A DNA stretch of 64,000 bases, taken from assembly GCA_024449915.1 (NCBI GenBank), contig JAMZAV010000773.1:62001-126000 (forward strand), written 5' to 3'. Shown piece by piece: positions 45,857 to 56,805 of the stretch (its first letter is position 1; each line of letters begins with the position of its first letter). Both the position numbers and the translations under genes were made by a program. This stretch comes from Sweltsa coloradensis (Eukaryota > Arthropoda > Insecta > Plecoptera > Chloroperlidae). A model generated the notes under the pieces. The model searched no databases. It saw only the letters and a program-made list of their open reading frames with translations, and was not told the origin of the DNA.

Positions 45857-47119
45857 TTTAATGTCTCTGTTGATGCAATAATGCTACTCGATAACAATAA
45901 TAATGATAATAATATTTTTATAGTTGGAATTAAACCTGTTATAGGGTGCAATATGCAATATGCATCCCTCTTCAGGTGAACTGTAGCCTATCTTGCGGAT
46001 AGGACAATAATTGTGAAGTGATGTCCGAGGGCTGTTTACTACTCGAGACGATGAGTCGGAGATAAATGGCGATGAGGGACAATTTAAAAAATGATCTATG
46101 CGGGTTTCAAACCCACGTCCTCGTAGAACCATACGCTTCGGACCAGTGCCCTAATCGTATGTGCTATAAATACCACTCCTACCGCGGACGGCTATTTAAA
46201 GTTTCGAAATAATGCCTGAAGTAGGGTACAAACTATTACTCAGAGAGCCACTTCAGGTGAATAACTAGAATGTGAGGGTAGTTGTGAAAGGAATGCCCTA
46301 AAGGCTAGTGTAAGTTTATATCGCCTACCCCTATCACAATAAGTACCATTTAGCTGCTATGCTCGGTGCAAATGGAAATAACGGATAACTTCACAACTAA
46401 TTTGCATTTATGAATAATATAGCACCCGCACATGTTACTCAAACTTACAGTTGAACCGCTATTGTCAGTTGGGATATTCAAACAAGTTAATTACGAAAAG
46501 GGTGACGAACAAGCACATGAAACTAATGCCATGTGCAGGATTCGAGCCCGCGTGATGTGGTATTAAAATACAGGAACTAACAACGAATTAAGATTTGTTA
46601 AAAGTTTTTTGTAAAGAATTAACTACAATACAATAGCGGCTATCATTGCGTAGAAATGCGTGTGACCATGTGAGATAAGGAGTATTTTTTTAGTTTTTAA
46701 CACTGAGGATTGGTAACATTTTCGAATCTCAAAGTTAGCGCTTTGTAGAAAGTTAATAAGTGGTTGTCTTTTCGAAATTCATGCAATGGGATGGATCATG
46801 GATGGGGTTTCTTTGAATTGTTGATAAAGAGTTGAAGTTGATATACAACCAATAACGCATTCAAATTCATCCACAATAAGTAAACATACATATACATACA
46901 TAGTGTAAGTTTTCAATAGATTTGGCAAATCTGAGAAGGATGCAATGTTGTAAGTTGTAACATGAAACCTTTTCAAAATCGTCACTTGCATTTTAACATC
47001 TAAGCTCATAAAGCAAAACTCAAATTTCACTTATCTCTTTCAATGTCCATAATCATTCGACTGGGCAATATGTGCCACTGACTTCTATAGGATTTAAAAT
47101 AAAAGTAAAGGTCAGAGAA
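45857..47119. other. non-coding stretch with tRNA-like B boxes
   Basis: Inverted B-box-like sequences occur at about 46088 (GGGTTTCAAACCCAC) and 46537 (GGATTCGAGCCCGCG). They suggest SINE remnants on both strands, but their limits cannot be set. No gene is seen. Confidence 0.4.
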
Positions 47120-47314
47120 TGAGTGAGTGAGTAAGTGAGTGAGTGAGTGAGTGAGTGAGTGAGTGAGTGAGTGAGTGAGTGAGTGAGTGAAGTAGTGAGT
47201 GAGTGAATGGATGAGTGAGTGAGTGAGTGAGTGAGTGAGTGAGTGAGTGAGTGAGTGAATGAGTGAGTGAGTGAGTGAGTGAGTGAGATGAGAGAGATAG
47301 AGAGAGAGAGAGAT
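47120..47314. repeat. (GAGT)n microsatellite, about 170 bp, with a (GA)n end
   Basis: Nearly pure GAGT tetranucleotides from 47120 to about 47287 with a few variants (GAAG, GAAT). It passes into GAGAGATAGAGAGAGAGAGA. The minus-strand ORF across it translates to a THSL repeat and is an artefact. Confidence 0.95.
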
Positions 47315-47987
47315 AATCGTTTTAGCTTTGACCCGTCCATCCCCAGCGAATGGATTGGGTTAAAATCCCGCAAAAGCTTTAGATTTTAAGTTTCTTGTTT
47401 AATCAACACCACGCATCATATCGAAAGTAAACAAACACAAGAGTAGAAATGATAAAACAAAAACTGTAATCCATTATCATCCACTTGATCGTTATTGAAA
47501 AGATAACTAAGCCAGTGTAAACAAAAGCAATCCAATCAAACTAATTTATTCAAACAAAGCAAAACCAAACAATAAGACAAGCTCACAAACGAGAGACCAA
47601 TATGGCGACGAAAGGTGAGAAACATTGTTACTCCGGAAGTTTTCTTGGGGGGCGTAGTGGCACAGGTGGACTCATACGAGCGCGGAGGCCCAGCTGCCGG
47701 ATACGGGAAACAAGTAAAATTTACCGGGAATAAATTTAGACTTCTCCCCCTCGTCAATAAACCCATTGATTCCAGTTGCATGTCAGTATATAGTGAGCAT
47801 AAAAGAGGTATATAAATATAAGAAAATGTATGTCTTGCATGGAATTAAAGAGAACCATCAATTGGAGCTATCCACTCAAAATAACAATTAATATAATAAT
47901 TTTTCGTTTGGAGTATCCATCTATGCAACACGAAAGTAACAACTGCTATAGTCATAGAATTATTTTGCAGAAGTACCCAAGCCCGTC
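47315..47987. other. non-coding stretch with a GC-richer patch
   Basis: Around 47600-47710 the sequence is GC-richer and includes ATGGCGACGAAAG followed by a donor-like GTGAGA. No further coding support was found. Confidence 0.4.
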
Positions 47988-48118
47988 CCATACCAACATT
48001 ATGTCGGTACTTTCTCACGAATATAAATATATGAATACAATAAAATACAAAAGTAAACATAATATTAGTTCTCCTCACGTACCTTCGTTTGGAAGTTACT
48101 ACGTTACTGCGATACATT

Positions 48119-48185
48119 TGCTACAAATGCACGTATTATTTTTTAAATTTTTTCATTGTCCTCCTTTGTAAATCAGTTTTTAACT
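48119..48185 (+). mobile_element. LINE-family 3' end
   Basis: TTGTCCTCCTTTGTAAATCA followed by GTTTTTAACTGAATAGGA matches the 3' end of the LINE at 8212-10939 in the opposite orientation, stem-loop included. Confidence 0.65.
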
Positions 48186-48757
48186 GAATAGGAAAACGAT
48201 ATTGAAAAGTAATTATTAAATATACAGATTACATCAGAAAGATCAAGTGTAACTGTAGCTTTTTGTTTTAATTCAGAAGTGTTTCAAATACAGTAGCAAG
48301 TAACTGAAATTGGAATCGGATAATTACTTCTCTCACGAATATATATGTTAGTACTTTTTTAATTTCTGTCTAAAGTACTAACATAACAGCGTCATAGTCG
48401 CCTACTATAAAGCCAAGTTTAAACATCAGATTTCCCAACTCTAGGGTTACAGAGATGGTTGGTATTTCTCAAGAGGTTAATTTCATGTGCAGTCTAATAG
48501 GCAGTGCAATCTGGCTCTACACACGTTATTAACATGTACAAAACAGACCAAAAATTAGACAGTGTGTAAATTGGTGCCGCATAGCTCAGTTGGTAAGAGC
48601 ATAGCCCGGTAAGCTAAGGTCCCGGTTCAACCCCGGTGTAGTCACTTTTAATTTCTGTCTAAAGTACTAACATAATACCTACCAAATACAAATACAATAA
48701 CACAAATAGTTTTCTCAAACGTACTTCCTTTTGGAGTTCTACTTACTGTGAGAACAT

Positions 48758-48830
48758 TGCTACAAATGCACGTATTATTTTTTAAATTTTTTCATTGTCC
48801 TCCTTTATAAATCAGTTTTCTAACTAAATA
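48758..48830 (+). mobile_element. LINE-family 3' end, second copy
   Basis: As at 48119-48185 but with CTAACTAAATAGGATAGAAG. It is part of the direct duplication. Confidence 0.65.
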
Positions 48831-49084
48831 GGATAGAAGTTAAATTTTAAAAAAAGTATATTGAAAAGTAATTAAATATGCAGATTACATCAGAAAGTTC
48901 AAGTGTAACTGTAGCTTTTTGTTTCAACTCAGAAGTGTTTCAAATACAGTAGCAAGTAACTGCAACTGGAATTGGATGATATGTAACATTTTTTTTAACA
49001 ACAGTTCCAGCCGTTTCTCTTGCGTGGGATAATCGCAGTATGACAGTTATCCTCCACTGTATCCCTGCAATTACAGTACCAAAC

Positions 49085-49330
49085 TAAGCGCTTATGACTC
49101 AGCGCATGCACATGCATGCTCTACGTCAGTGGCGCGTGCTGCGGGGGTGTGTCATCGCCATGGCAACCTGTTGCTGTTGCGCGAGCGCGCGTCAACAGTT
49201 AGCCGTCGCACTCGTCGCGTCAGTCGTGGTGAGACCGCCGAGCGGTGTAGACCTAGTTGTGATCCGTGAGTCAGTGGGTAGGCACATCAACCATCCCAGA
49301 TACTGAGCCGGACATCGCCGCTTCGCACCT
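49085..49330. promoter_or_regulatory. CpG-rich putative promoter with clustered factor motifs
   Basis: Strongly GC- and CpG-enriched within AT-rich DNA. Within about 80 bases lie ATGACTCAGC (AP-1/CNC-type), GCGCATGCAC (NRF1-like), CTACGTCA (CRE-like) and CGCCATGGCAAC (RFX X-box-like, 12 of 14 against the ideal palindrome). No coding exon is visible on either side, so it could serve a gene outside the window. Donor-like GTGAGA occurs on the + strand at about 49229. The motifs are common sequence patterns; only their clustering and the CpG content make the case. Confidence 0.4.
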
Positions 49331-49559
49331 GCACTATAACGGTAATTACACTTCCTCATTGCATGTCCAACACCTTGCCAATACTTGACATTATGGCATT
49401 GACCTGAAATAACGTTGTTTTAATTATATCGGCCTACATAATAGATTCATAGGCCTAACCCATCGTGAGAAATCAATTATAATAATTATAAAAAATGGTA
49501 TTTGCATTCGCCAGACTATAAGTAGATACGTAGGCCTACCAAAATTATTGTTTAAAAAA
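49331..49559. other. non-coding stretch, nothing specific seen
   Basis: AT-rich. TAGGCCTA occurs at 49450 and 49531. Confidence 0.4.
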
Positions 49560-49700
49560 AATTAGGATCCGGGTTCGATCCCCGGTCGGGAAACATATTT
49601 TCAAACATTGCTCTAGCTTTGTTATTGTCCTTACATCAAGCTTGAGTTCAAACTTTGTAATAATTTCAATTGAACAATAATTATTATATTGTAATTGTAT
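49560..49700 (+). mobile_element. tRNA-derived SINE, family C, partial copy
   Basis: Starts at the B box (GGGTTCGATCCCCGGTCGGG at about 49570). AATTGTATTAAA follows at about 49694. Confidence 0.5.
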
Positions 49701-49849
49701 TAAAAATTACTTTTACATCTTCAGTTTTTTATATGCTGATAAAAAACATTGTGAATTTTATAAGGAAATTTAAAAAAAAAAACAGCAATTTAACTTCCAT
49801 GCCCACGTCACGGCTTGAACCTGGAACCTCGGAAACTAAAAAGGCCTAA

Positions 49850-50065
49850 GTCTAGCCGACCACGCGGCCACAGGCCCGGGATCAAATCCCGTCGTGACCG
49901 CGGCATTCATGACTGAAAGGTTTTTTCCCTGGGATTTCCGCATGCAAGGGATTGAGTCCTCTCAAACAGCCCTCGGACACCCATTCACAATGTCCTATCC
50001 GCTACATACCTTAGACACCTGAAGAGGGGCATGAACTGCACCCTGGGCAGGCTTTTTTACTGTGT
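49850..50065 (+). mobile_element. tRNA-derived SINE, family B, copy 2
   Basis: B-box-like GGGATCAAATCCCGTC, then CATGACTGAAAGG, AAGGGATTGAGTCCTCTC, CACCTGAAGAGGGGCATG and CCCTGGGCAGGC, in the same order as at 23860-24080. An inverted B-box-like sequence just before it (GGCTTGAACCTGG, about 49812) belongs to another tRNA-like piece. Confidence 0.65.
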
Positions 50066-50149
50066 ACTTTTACTTATGTGTCACTTAGTTATTCCGTTGT
50101 CAATAGTTTTTTTTTGGCATTTAAAAAAATCTTAATCTTAACATTGTCT

Positions 50150-50340
50150 AGAGTTTGAACTTGTAGTCCGAAAAGTAAACGTAAGAACTTTACTAAATGG
50201 TTCACGGAATAGACCGGTTAGTATCAGCATCTTCTGTGAATCTGTGTGTTCTTTCAGATGATGTCTGCTCAATAAACGTAAAAACTTCACTAAACGGTTC
50301 ACGGAATTGGCAAGACCGGCTAGTATCAGCATATAATATA
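50150..50340. repeat. two-copy direct repeat, about 110 bp unit
   Basis: TAAACGTAAGAACTTTACTA, GGTTCACGGAAT and TAGTATCAGCAT recur with small changes. The minus-strand ORF across it simply reads the repeat twice. Confidence 0.7.
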
Positions 50341-51617
50341 AGGGCCAAATTCCAATAACACCTCACACATTACTATCAACTATTCCCACACTTCTCAATT
50401 ACGCAACTCAGAATAGTCTAGACTTGTAATAGTTGACATAACCCATGACCCGGGGACCCGTTTAATTTCAATTGCAAATTTTGAGTTCGCTTAAATTTTT
50501 ACGGTGATATCGTAATGGTCGGAAGAGAGTATTACCATAGCAAGGCAGCACACATGACAAATATGCAAATAGTCAAATCTCAACATCACTAGGCCTAACA
50601 GTTTTAATTAACCAATGGTGTTTTCGAGCAGAAATTTAAATTTAAAACGTTTCGTTACTGTGAGCATTGTGCATAGGCTTAATGTAATTGTCATACATTT
50701 CAAAAGACTAAATTGCTATATACAAAACAAAAATAACAAGTTTTGGAATGTGATATTTAATTTAGATTTAGAGTTTTTCTTTCTTATCGACTGCATCTGT
50801 AAGATATTATATCGAGTGCTCAGAAAAGTGCCCGTGGTAAAATTTTCCCTATCATCATTACCATAATTTCAAGACCGCATGGAATTAAAATAAATAGCTT
50901 TCTATCTTCCCCTCTATGGACTCTATAAATATACATGATGTAAGTACATTATTCCCAACACAAATGTTAGCCATAGCTTATATAATGAACCAAGACTTTT
51001 CTTACTTAGGTTCGGTGCAATAACTTCCTAAGGTTTATTGTTTATGTTTAAACGAAAGTTGAAACATGCCCAAGCGTTATGGCGTTCAATCCTTTCCCAA
51101 GGTTTAAGGTTTAGGGTCTAAGGTTTAATAAGATGAAAAAGTTCAAATTCTTAGCTCTTAAACCTAAAACTAAACCCAGCCATGGAGAAGGAAGCTCTCA
51201 TAATCCGGCCATGGTAGCGCGCTACTAGAAACGTTAAGAAAACATTTCTTAACACATAAACCATAACCTTAACTAAAACTTCGGAAAGTATGTGCCGAGC
51301 TTTTCTAAGCGTAATTTTAGAAGGTTGATCACAGGGATTTAATAATGATATAATGTGAATATCTATTTTTGTCTGGAAATTGTCCAACTTAGGTGAATGG
51401 TAGTTAGCAGTAGATGGTAGTAGTGTGAAATAATAGTAGAAGTGTAAATGTAAGCAGTAAAAGCTGCCAATGTTTATACTATCGAAGTGCCAAACCAGGG
51501 CATTGTGTAACAAGGTTACTTATAAGAAACTTGTGTTTCGACAAGTATACTTAAATACGACTTTAGTCCGAATACAACAAAATATAGTTTTTTATATAGT
51601 TGAGATATTATGAAGTA
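50341..51617. other. non-coding stretch, no gene seen
   Basis: The 120-codon minus-strand ORF at 51151-51513 has no domain. GGTTTAAGGTTTAGGG at about 51100 superficially resembles telomere repeats but is not one. Confidence 0.45.
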
Positions 51618-51735
51618 AACTGTGTCGGTAGCTTACTGTAAAGCATACGACCGTCCGTTGGGAGACCTGGGTTCGATACCCGACTGAGATGGACTTTTTA
51701 CTTTTTTGGATTGATTTCCATATAAACAAGAGATG
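51618..51735 (+). mobile_element. tRNA-derived SINE, family C-like
   Basis: GGTAGCTTACTGTAAAGC as A-box region, B box GGGTTCGATACCC at about 51669, then GATGGACTTTTTAC and TTGGATTGAT, shared with 54735-54795. Confidence 0.6.
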
Positions 51736-52229
51736 AAATGCCAAATGTCTCCAATATAAAAGAATTATTATTATTATTGCGGGTTCGTGTCACGATAAGT
51801 ATAGAGTCCAACGTCATTGAGCAAATAGTGCGGCATAGTCATTATTTTACTTGTCGATTTCATTACCAGTTAACACCTGTGCTATCAGCAGTGTTAAGTT
51901 TGCGTTTATATTCATGACCAAGTTGTATTGTTTTGTTTTACTAGGTGTTAGTTTGCTATACTCCATTAAAATTGCTCATTAAATACTCGTAAGCACCAAT
52001 ACGTGTTAAATGTTCTCACTTCGTATTGAGTGGTACAGACTTTTATTTTAAATATACATTAAAATTCATTGTTCCTCCTTTTAAATCAGACTTTATAATT
52101 GAATAGGATTGACTTTGACCAAATAAATGAATACATGCAACATTTGATTTTAACCCAATAATTTAGAATGATGTAATAGTGTTTTTAATAGTATACCCAT
52201 TGTTAGGGTCATTCTAGATTCTGGACAAA
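51736..52229. other. non-coding stretch with a LINE 3' remnant
   Basis: TTGTTCCTCCTTTTAAATCA and TTGAATAGGATTGAC at about 52068-52112 match the LINE 3' end (+ orientation, stem-loop altered). Nothing else is recognisable. Confidence 0.5.
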
Positions 52230-52285
52230 TAATTGGATGAGCGTAGTGGGAGAAGAGAAAGCTTCAATTTGACTATGCACTAAAG
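52230..52285 (+). mobile_element. 5' stub of a family A helentron-like element
   Basis: TTGGATGAGCGTAG at 52230 matches the family A 5' end. The similarity fades within about 50 bases and runs into the palindromic element. Confidence 0.5.
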
Positions 52286-52583
52286 TAGGAAAACGCCAAA
52301 GTCGTTGTTAGACGAGTGAGCTAGTAATGTGTTGAGTACCCGGGAACATTTACATTTAAGTTGATTGATATATAAGATAAAATGATAGGGTTTTGAGATT
52401 AGTTGGTATAAGGGCGCGTCAACTGAAAGATCATAATGCGCCACTCTAGCCTATATGATATAGGCTAGGGAGGAAAGAACCATGCTGGATCCAGCCTTGG
52501 GTAGGGGGAGGTAATAGAATGTTCCCAGGTACTCAACACATGGCTCACTCACTCGTCTAACAACGACTTTGGCGTTTTCTTAG
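52286..52583. mobile_element. palindromic helentron-derived element, copy 1 (about 298 bp)
   Basis: The right end reads TCTAACAACGACTTTGGCG then TTTTCTTAG and T: the helentron 3' hairpin (AACG/CGTT) plus a CTAG-like end. The left end is the same sequence inverted (AGGAAAACGCC, AAGTCGTTGTTAGACGAG). Inverted similarity continues inward for about 75 bases per side, through ATGTGTTGAGTACC and GGGAACATT. There is no 5'-type terminus. Confidence 0.75.
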
Positions 52584-53540
52584 TTATGTGTGATGTATAA
52601 TTATTAAGGATGGAGACAAAAGATCAGTTAAAAAATAAACAAAACGTATAGTTTTTACATTTTACCAAAAGAAAAAAAATTATGTAGACATTGGACATGA
52701 ATGTGCCACGAGAGTGTTTTTTACTACAATGAATATCACATGCAGCAGTTTCTTTCTGAGTTAATTCCATTTATTTATTAGTTAGATACTATATCGGCCT
52801 ACATTAATTTAAATGTGCATTTTATTTTTTGTAACTTGTAACGGCCATAAGTATTAACTAAAAGGGTGGGGGTAGATTGGCCGATTAATCTACAATCACC
52901 CTTATAATTAATGCTTATGACCGTTAGAAGATTCAAAAAGTAAAATGCATATTTTAAATTAATGTAGGCCGATAATGTAGCTTACTTATAAATAAATTGA
53001 CTAAACTAGAATAAAATTCTACATGTGATATTTAAGTGGTAAAAAAGACTCTCAAATGGCTCATTCATGTCAAAAGCTAATAATATTAATAGTATATTGT
53101 AAATAATTAAGATGTACGCCTATTATGACTTTATCTATTGAATAAGACAGACGTTAAAGAAAAAAAGAAAGAAAGAAATATTGTAGACGATTCTTGCATG
53201 CTGTATAGTCTCTGTAGATACAGAGAAATTACGGGCTGTACGACTGTACCTTATCAAGCGTTTCTGTCACCATAGCCTGTTGCGCTTTTAATGAAAATAC
53301 GAAATTCTTTCCCCAACGATATGTTTTACACTGGTGTGTATATGCTTTGTACTAAAATATACAACTGGTGTGCGAGTACCCTAAATTTAGGTTCGGGTCG
53401 GGTATTTGAGGGCAGAACTGAACGTCAAAAAAGGTACGTGCATCATCGTATCTGCATCAAGATCAGGAATCTGGATTAGACTTGCAAGATTTACAGACAG
53501 ATAATACCCGTTTCGCTGGAATTGAACCCTCTTGTTAAAG
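52584..53540. other. non-coding stretch, nothing specific seen
   Basis: AT-rich. GTAACTTGTAACGGCCATAA at about 52831 has an inverted counterpart near 52915, a weak palindrome. No gene is seen. Confidence 0.4.
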
Positions 53541-54726
53541 AAGAAAACGCCAATCGTTGTTAGACGAGTGAGCGAGTCATGTGTTGAGTACACGGTAACA
53601 TTCCATTACCTCCCCCTACCTAAGGCTGGATCCAGCATGGGTCTTTCCTCCCTAGCCAAGGCTAGAGTGGCGCACGGGGCGCGTCGGAACGTTTTGAAAG
53701 TTGGGGGGGGGGGGGCAAACCCATTAGCAGATTTTGTAGGATACCGTTGAGGTCTGAAGCAAAGCCCCAGCCGCCGGAGGCCCTTTTTGCCAAAGGCGAA
53801 AACATTTTCACTATACTACAGTTATTTCGTCATGTTTTAACTGCATTTGGACTCTGTAAACAATGTTTTACATCAACTATTTGCGATCTAAAAACTCACA
53901 AAATTAACATGCAATGGACCACTTTAATAAATTACAACATTATTTTTTATGTAATGACGAAGCATACAGACAAACATATTTTTGTTTTACCTTCTTCAAA
54001 TATACTGAAGGCTGTATAGTACGTTTCATATTTAAAATTACGATATCAATTTTTAAACACGAAACACTACACACATACTTACACGTTACTTTACTTTACC
54101 AATCTTCCCACTTGCCACTTCGCTATATTTAAAGTTACTACACCACTCCAAAGATGACAGAACGCATAACGTGCGACACGAGCGAACCAAATCCCAACTT
54201 GCGTCTGCCAATAACTCTACATAGGAAATCATTCAAAGGGATGTTTGGATTAGACGTGAGTCTGAGTCACGTGTCCACTCTCACTGAAGTGAGTGACCAA
54301 CACACATTACAAGACGGGTGGCTGGTTATAAAGATAGTCGGATTGTAGATGGTTCAGGCATGGGGTACGTCAGCCAACCTAACATTCCTGCTATTGTTGG
54401 GTTGTTTCTTCCTGGAAATGAATAGTTAGGATCATCCGACGTTGCTTTCCCAAAAAGTAGAGTAGAAATCTTGATTTTTAACTCTAAAATCTGCCTCCCT
54501 ATGCCCCATGGCATGACAGTTAGGAGGGGGGGGCAATGCCCCCTTGCCCCCCCCCTGTTCCGACGCCACTGGTGGCGCATTACGGCCTTACAGTTGACGC
54601 GCCCTAAGACTAACTAAACTCAAAGCTATATAATTTATACCTATCAATCAACTTTTATGCAAATGTTCCCGTCACTCAACCCATGATTCGCTCACTCGTC
54701 TAACAACGACTTTGGCTATTTACTAG
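53541..54726. mobile_element. palindromic helentron-derived element, copy 2, split by a hAT-like element
   Basis: The ends match copies 1 and 3: AGAAAACGCCAATCGTTG on the left, AACAACGACTTTGGC and CTAG then T on the right. The orientation of the asymmetric middle (GGCTGGATCCAGCATGG, CCTCCCTAGCC) is opposite to copy 1. The element is interrupted at 53675-54571. Confidence 0.75.
53675..54571. mobile_element. hAT-like non-autonomous element, 897 bp, clean 8 bp target duplication
   Basis: Target duplication GTGGCGCA at 53667-53674 and 54572-54579. The right end, reverse complemented, is CAGTGGCGTCGGAAC. The left end CGGGGCGCGTCGGAAC matches its inner 8-9 bases, its first bases being altered. G- and C-runs lie just inside both ends. 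Copies 1 and 3 of the host element show the uninterrupted site (TAGAGTGGCGCATTATG, reverse complement). ORFs inside (for example 53747-54019 and 54154-54348) resemble no transposase I know. Confidence 0.85.
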
Positions 54727-54727
54727 T

Positions 54728-54795
54728 CTAGTTGATGTTGGATACCCGGGTTCGAACAACGGTCGGGATAGACTTTTTTATTTCTGGATTGAAAA
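54728..54795 (+). mobile_element. tRNA-derived SINE, family C-like, partial
   Basis: GTTGGATACCCGGGTTCGAA, then GGTCGGGATAGACTTTTTTA and TGGATTGA as at 51618-51735. Confidence 0.5.
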
Positions 54796-56805
54796 AATTA
54801 TTGAGTAGGGTTTGAAATGCATGTAAATGGAAAACATAAACAGTACGAAATACGTGTAAAGATTGCAAGGTTTACTTAATCTCCCAGCGGAATTTGGGGG
54901 ACCCTTGAGCGTGTAAGACTCGATACACCTTGGTCATTAATGCCTTCACCGCCTGACAAACATGATTCGATAAAAATGACTTCACTTGAAGTACATATTC
55001 AGAGCCTATTTTTCAATTTATTATTTCTTGTGGGTTTAAATCGCAACGGATGTTGCTGATTTTGTTAACATTTCTTTAAACTCGTACCGGTTCTCTGTTT
55101 AAAATTTCAGCGCAATCTATTCAGCAATTCGTATGGTTTTTTTTTATGCACACACTCACAGAATCACATAAGTGCCGTTAGATTTGAATTGGTAGACTCA
55201 GTAGCTGCGCTCCCTCGTCACAAAATAGCAGGCGCATTCTTTTTTTTATGATTTTCTATGTTTTCTGTCTGTTCGCTCTCCACAAGACAAACCGCTTCTC
55301 TAGAATTGATGACATTTTAAAGAATGCTTTTGGTACAATCGAAAAAGTCCGTACTTTATCGATTTCTGTAGGTACGTTTTTTTTATCCGTGTTTTTGCTA
55401 CCAGACAAACGGCTGCTTGAATATTGACTAAAACCTTTGAGTCTTGAACTTAAAACATAACACGTATTAGGGGAGAATTGTATATGCCTAAATATTTCTC
55501 ATTAAAATCTAAATCTTCGATTTTTTTCTAATGTAGATATTGTAGATAGTGGTGATAGACCAAACACGCTCCCCCAACAACGCGATTTTAAAAAGTGACC
55601 TTAACGATTTTATTCCATGTATCGGAAATATGAAACTAATTTTCTCTTAAGCCCCCTCCCCCCCCTTCCCCGTCACGACGACTGCTCCCTGCAGACGCGA
55701 CGTCGGTAAAGACAACTTTTGTAGAAGACTGTATCGACAAGTTCGTTTTTCCTAGAAACCTTGACTGGCTTGGTATGTTGTTGTGCTAGTGCGTACTTAG
55801 TAGGCCTACCTTATAAAAGTAAGTACCGGCTGGTACCGGTATGTTGAAAGACGAAACCGACTCATACTTATATTTACTATTAGTGTTTGTTGTTCAAAAT
55901 TATTAGATAAGATTACGAAGTCGACGTTTGTTTGTTTTGGTGATTTTAAAATCTCTTGACGATGCTATATTTGCCACAACAATATAAAAATATGTTATAC
56001 AATGAAGTATAAAGTTAAAAATAAGCGTCATCACTTATAGATAGCGTCACACAGTTTCATTTGCATAATGACGTTTGTCATTCAAGTATAGGATACCTCA
56101 GATAATAATGTACCAAAGACTTTTTATCGCTCAGATTGTTCAGGTATAGAACTATAAACTGCGCAAAAAGGCAATTTCAGTATTGACCCAAGTTTATCCA
56201 TGAGATAACTTGTTTTTTCTTAGCATTGAGAATGTAAAAATATATTTAAAAAAAAAACGCTGTTAAACCAGAACAACGTAATTATGGCTATTTTGTGTAT
56301 CTTCCACTTATTTATTATCGTCTACCATAATTATTATTAAGATGAAAAAACTCATTTTCAATGGAGGAAAGAGAATAACATTATTTTTTTTCATTTTGTT
56401 ATTATGTGAATGAAGAGAAATTAATTGAATACTTAGAGGTTCCATAAAATGTATAGCCATAAAAATAAATCATGCTACCGAATGTTGGGATGAAAAATAG
56501 GAGCTCAGAAACGTTATACCCACGCAAATTATCGAACTATATGCACAAAAACAATTTGGGTTTTAACACATCTACCTGATTAGACGGTTGTGCTCCCATA
56601 ATAGACGAACGACGATTCGTAGCAATATCACTCAAATGGACTCTCCACAGTCTCAACTATGCACGAAAACTAGAAACAAAAACACAACACTAAAACTATT
56701 AATAGATTGATGATGTGAACACACTCAAGACAGAAATAGCCAGCCAGCATCAACTAGAACTAAACCAAACGAAGATGTTTGTTCTTTTGTTTTCGTGAAT
56801 CACTA
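54796..56805. other. non-coding stretch with a helentron 3' remnant
   Basis: CGCTCCCCCAACAACGCGAT at about 55568-55588 resembles the family A 3' subterminal region, without the final hairpin partner and CTAG. Upstream (55200-55560) are T-runs and ACAAACGGCTGC-type text as in other copies. No gene is seen. Confidence 0.4.

Larger units (their letters stand above)
47988..48995 (+). repeat. direct duplication about 640 bp apart, containing LINE 3' ends and a tRNA-like unit
   Basis: GCTACAAATGCACGTATTAT occurs at 48120 and 48759. Both copies continue through the LINE-type 3' end, ATTACATCAGAAAG, AGTGTAACTGTAGC and TTTCAAATACAGTAGCAAGT. ATTTCTGTCTAAAGTACTAA occurs at 48362 and 48651. A tRNA-like unit (ATAGCTCAGTTGGTAAGAGC, B box GGTTCAACCCC) lies between at 48575-48645. 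Its acceptor ends do not pair, so it is a SINE head rather than a tRNA gene. Confidence 0.7.

Noticed and set aside
47053..47373. Protein with THSL repeats
   Set aside because: It is a translation of the (GAGT)n microsatellite.
47599..47625. Short first coding exon (ATGGCGACGAAAG before GTGAGA)
   Set aside because: Only four codons; no further exon or promoter evidence supports it.
48575..48645. tRNA gene (ATAGCTCAGTTGGTAAGAGC with B box GGTTCAACCCC)
   Set aside because: The A and B boxes are good, but the acceptor ends do not pair and no clear anticodon arm closes. It is better explained as a SINE head.
51095..51135. Telomere-like repeats (GGTTTAAGGTTTAGGG)
   Set aside because: Only a few irregular units, unlike the regular TTAGG repeats of insects.
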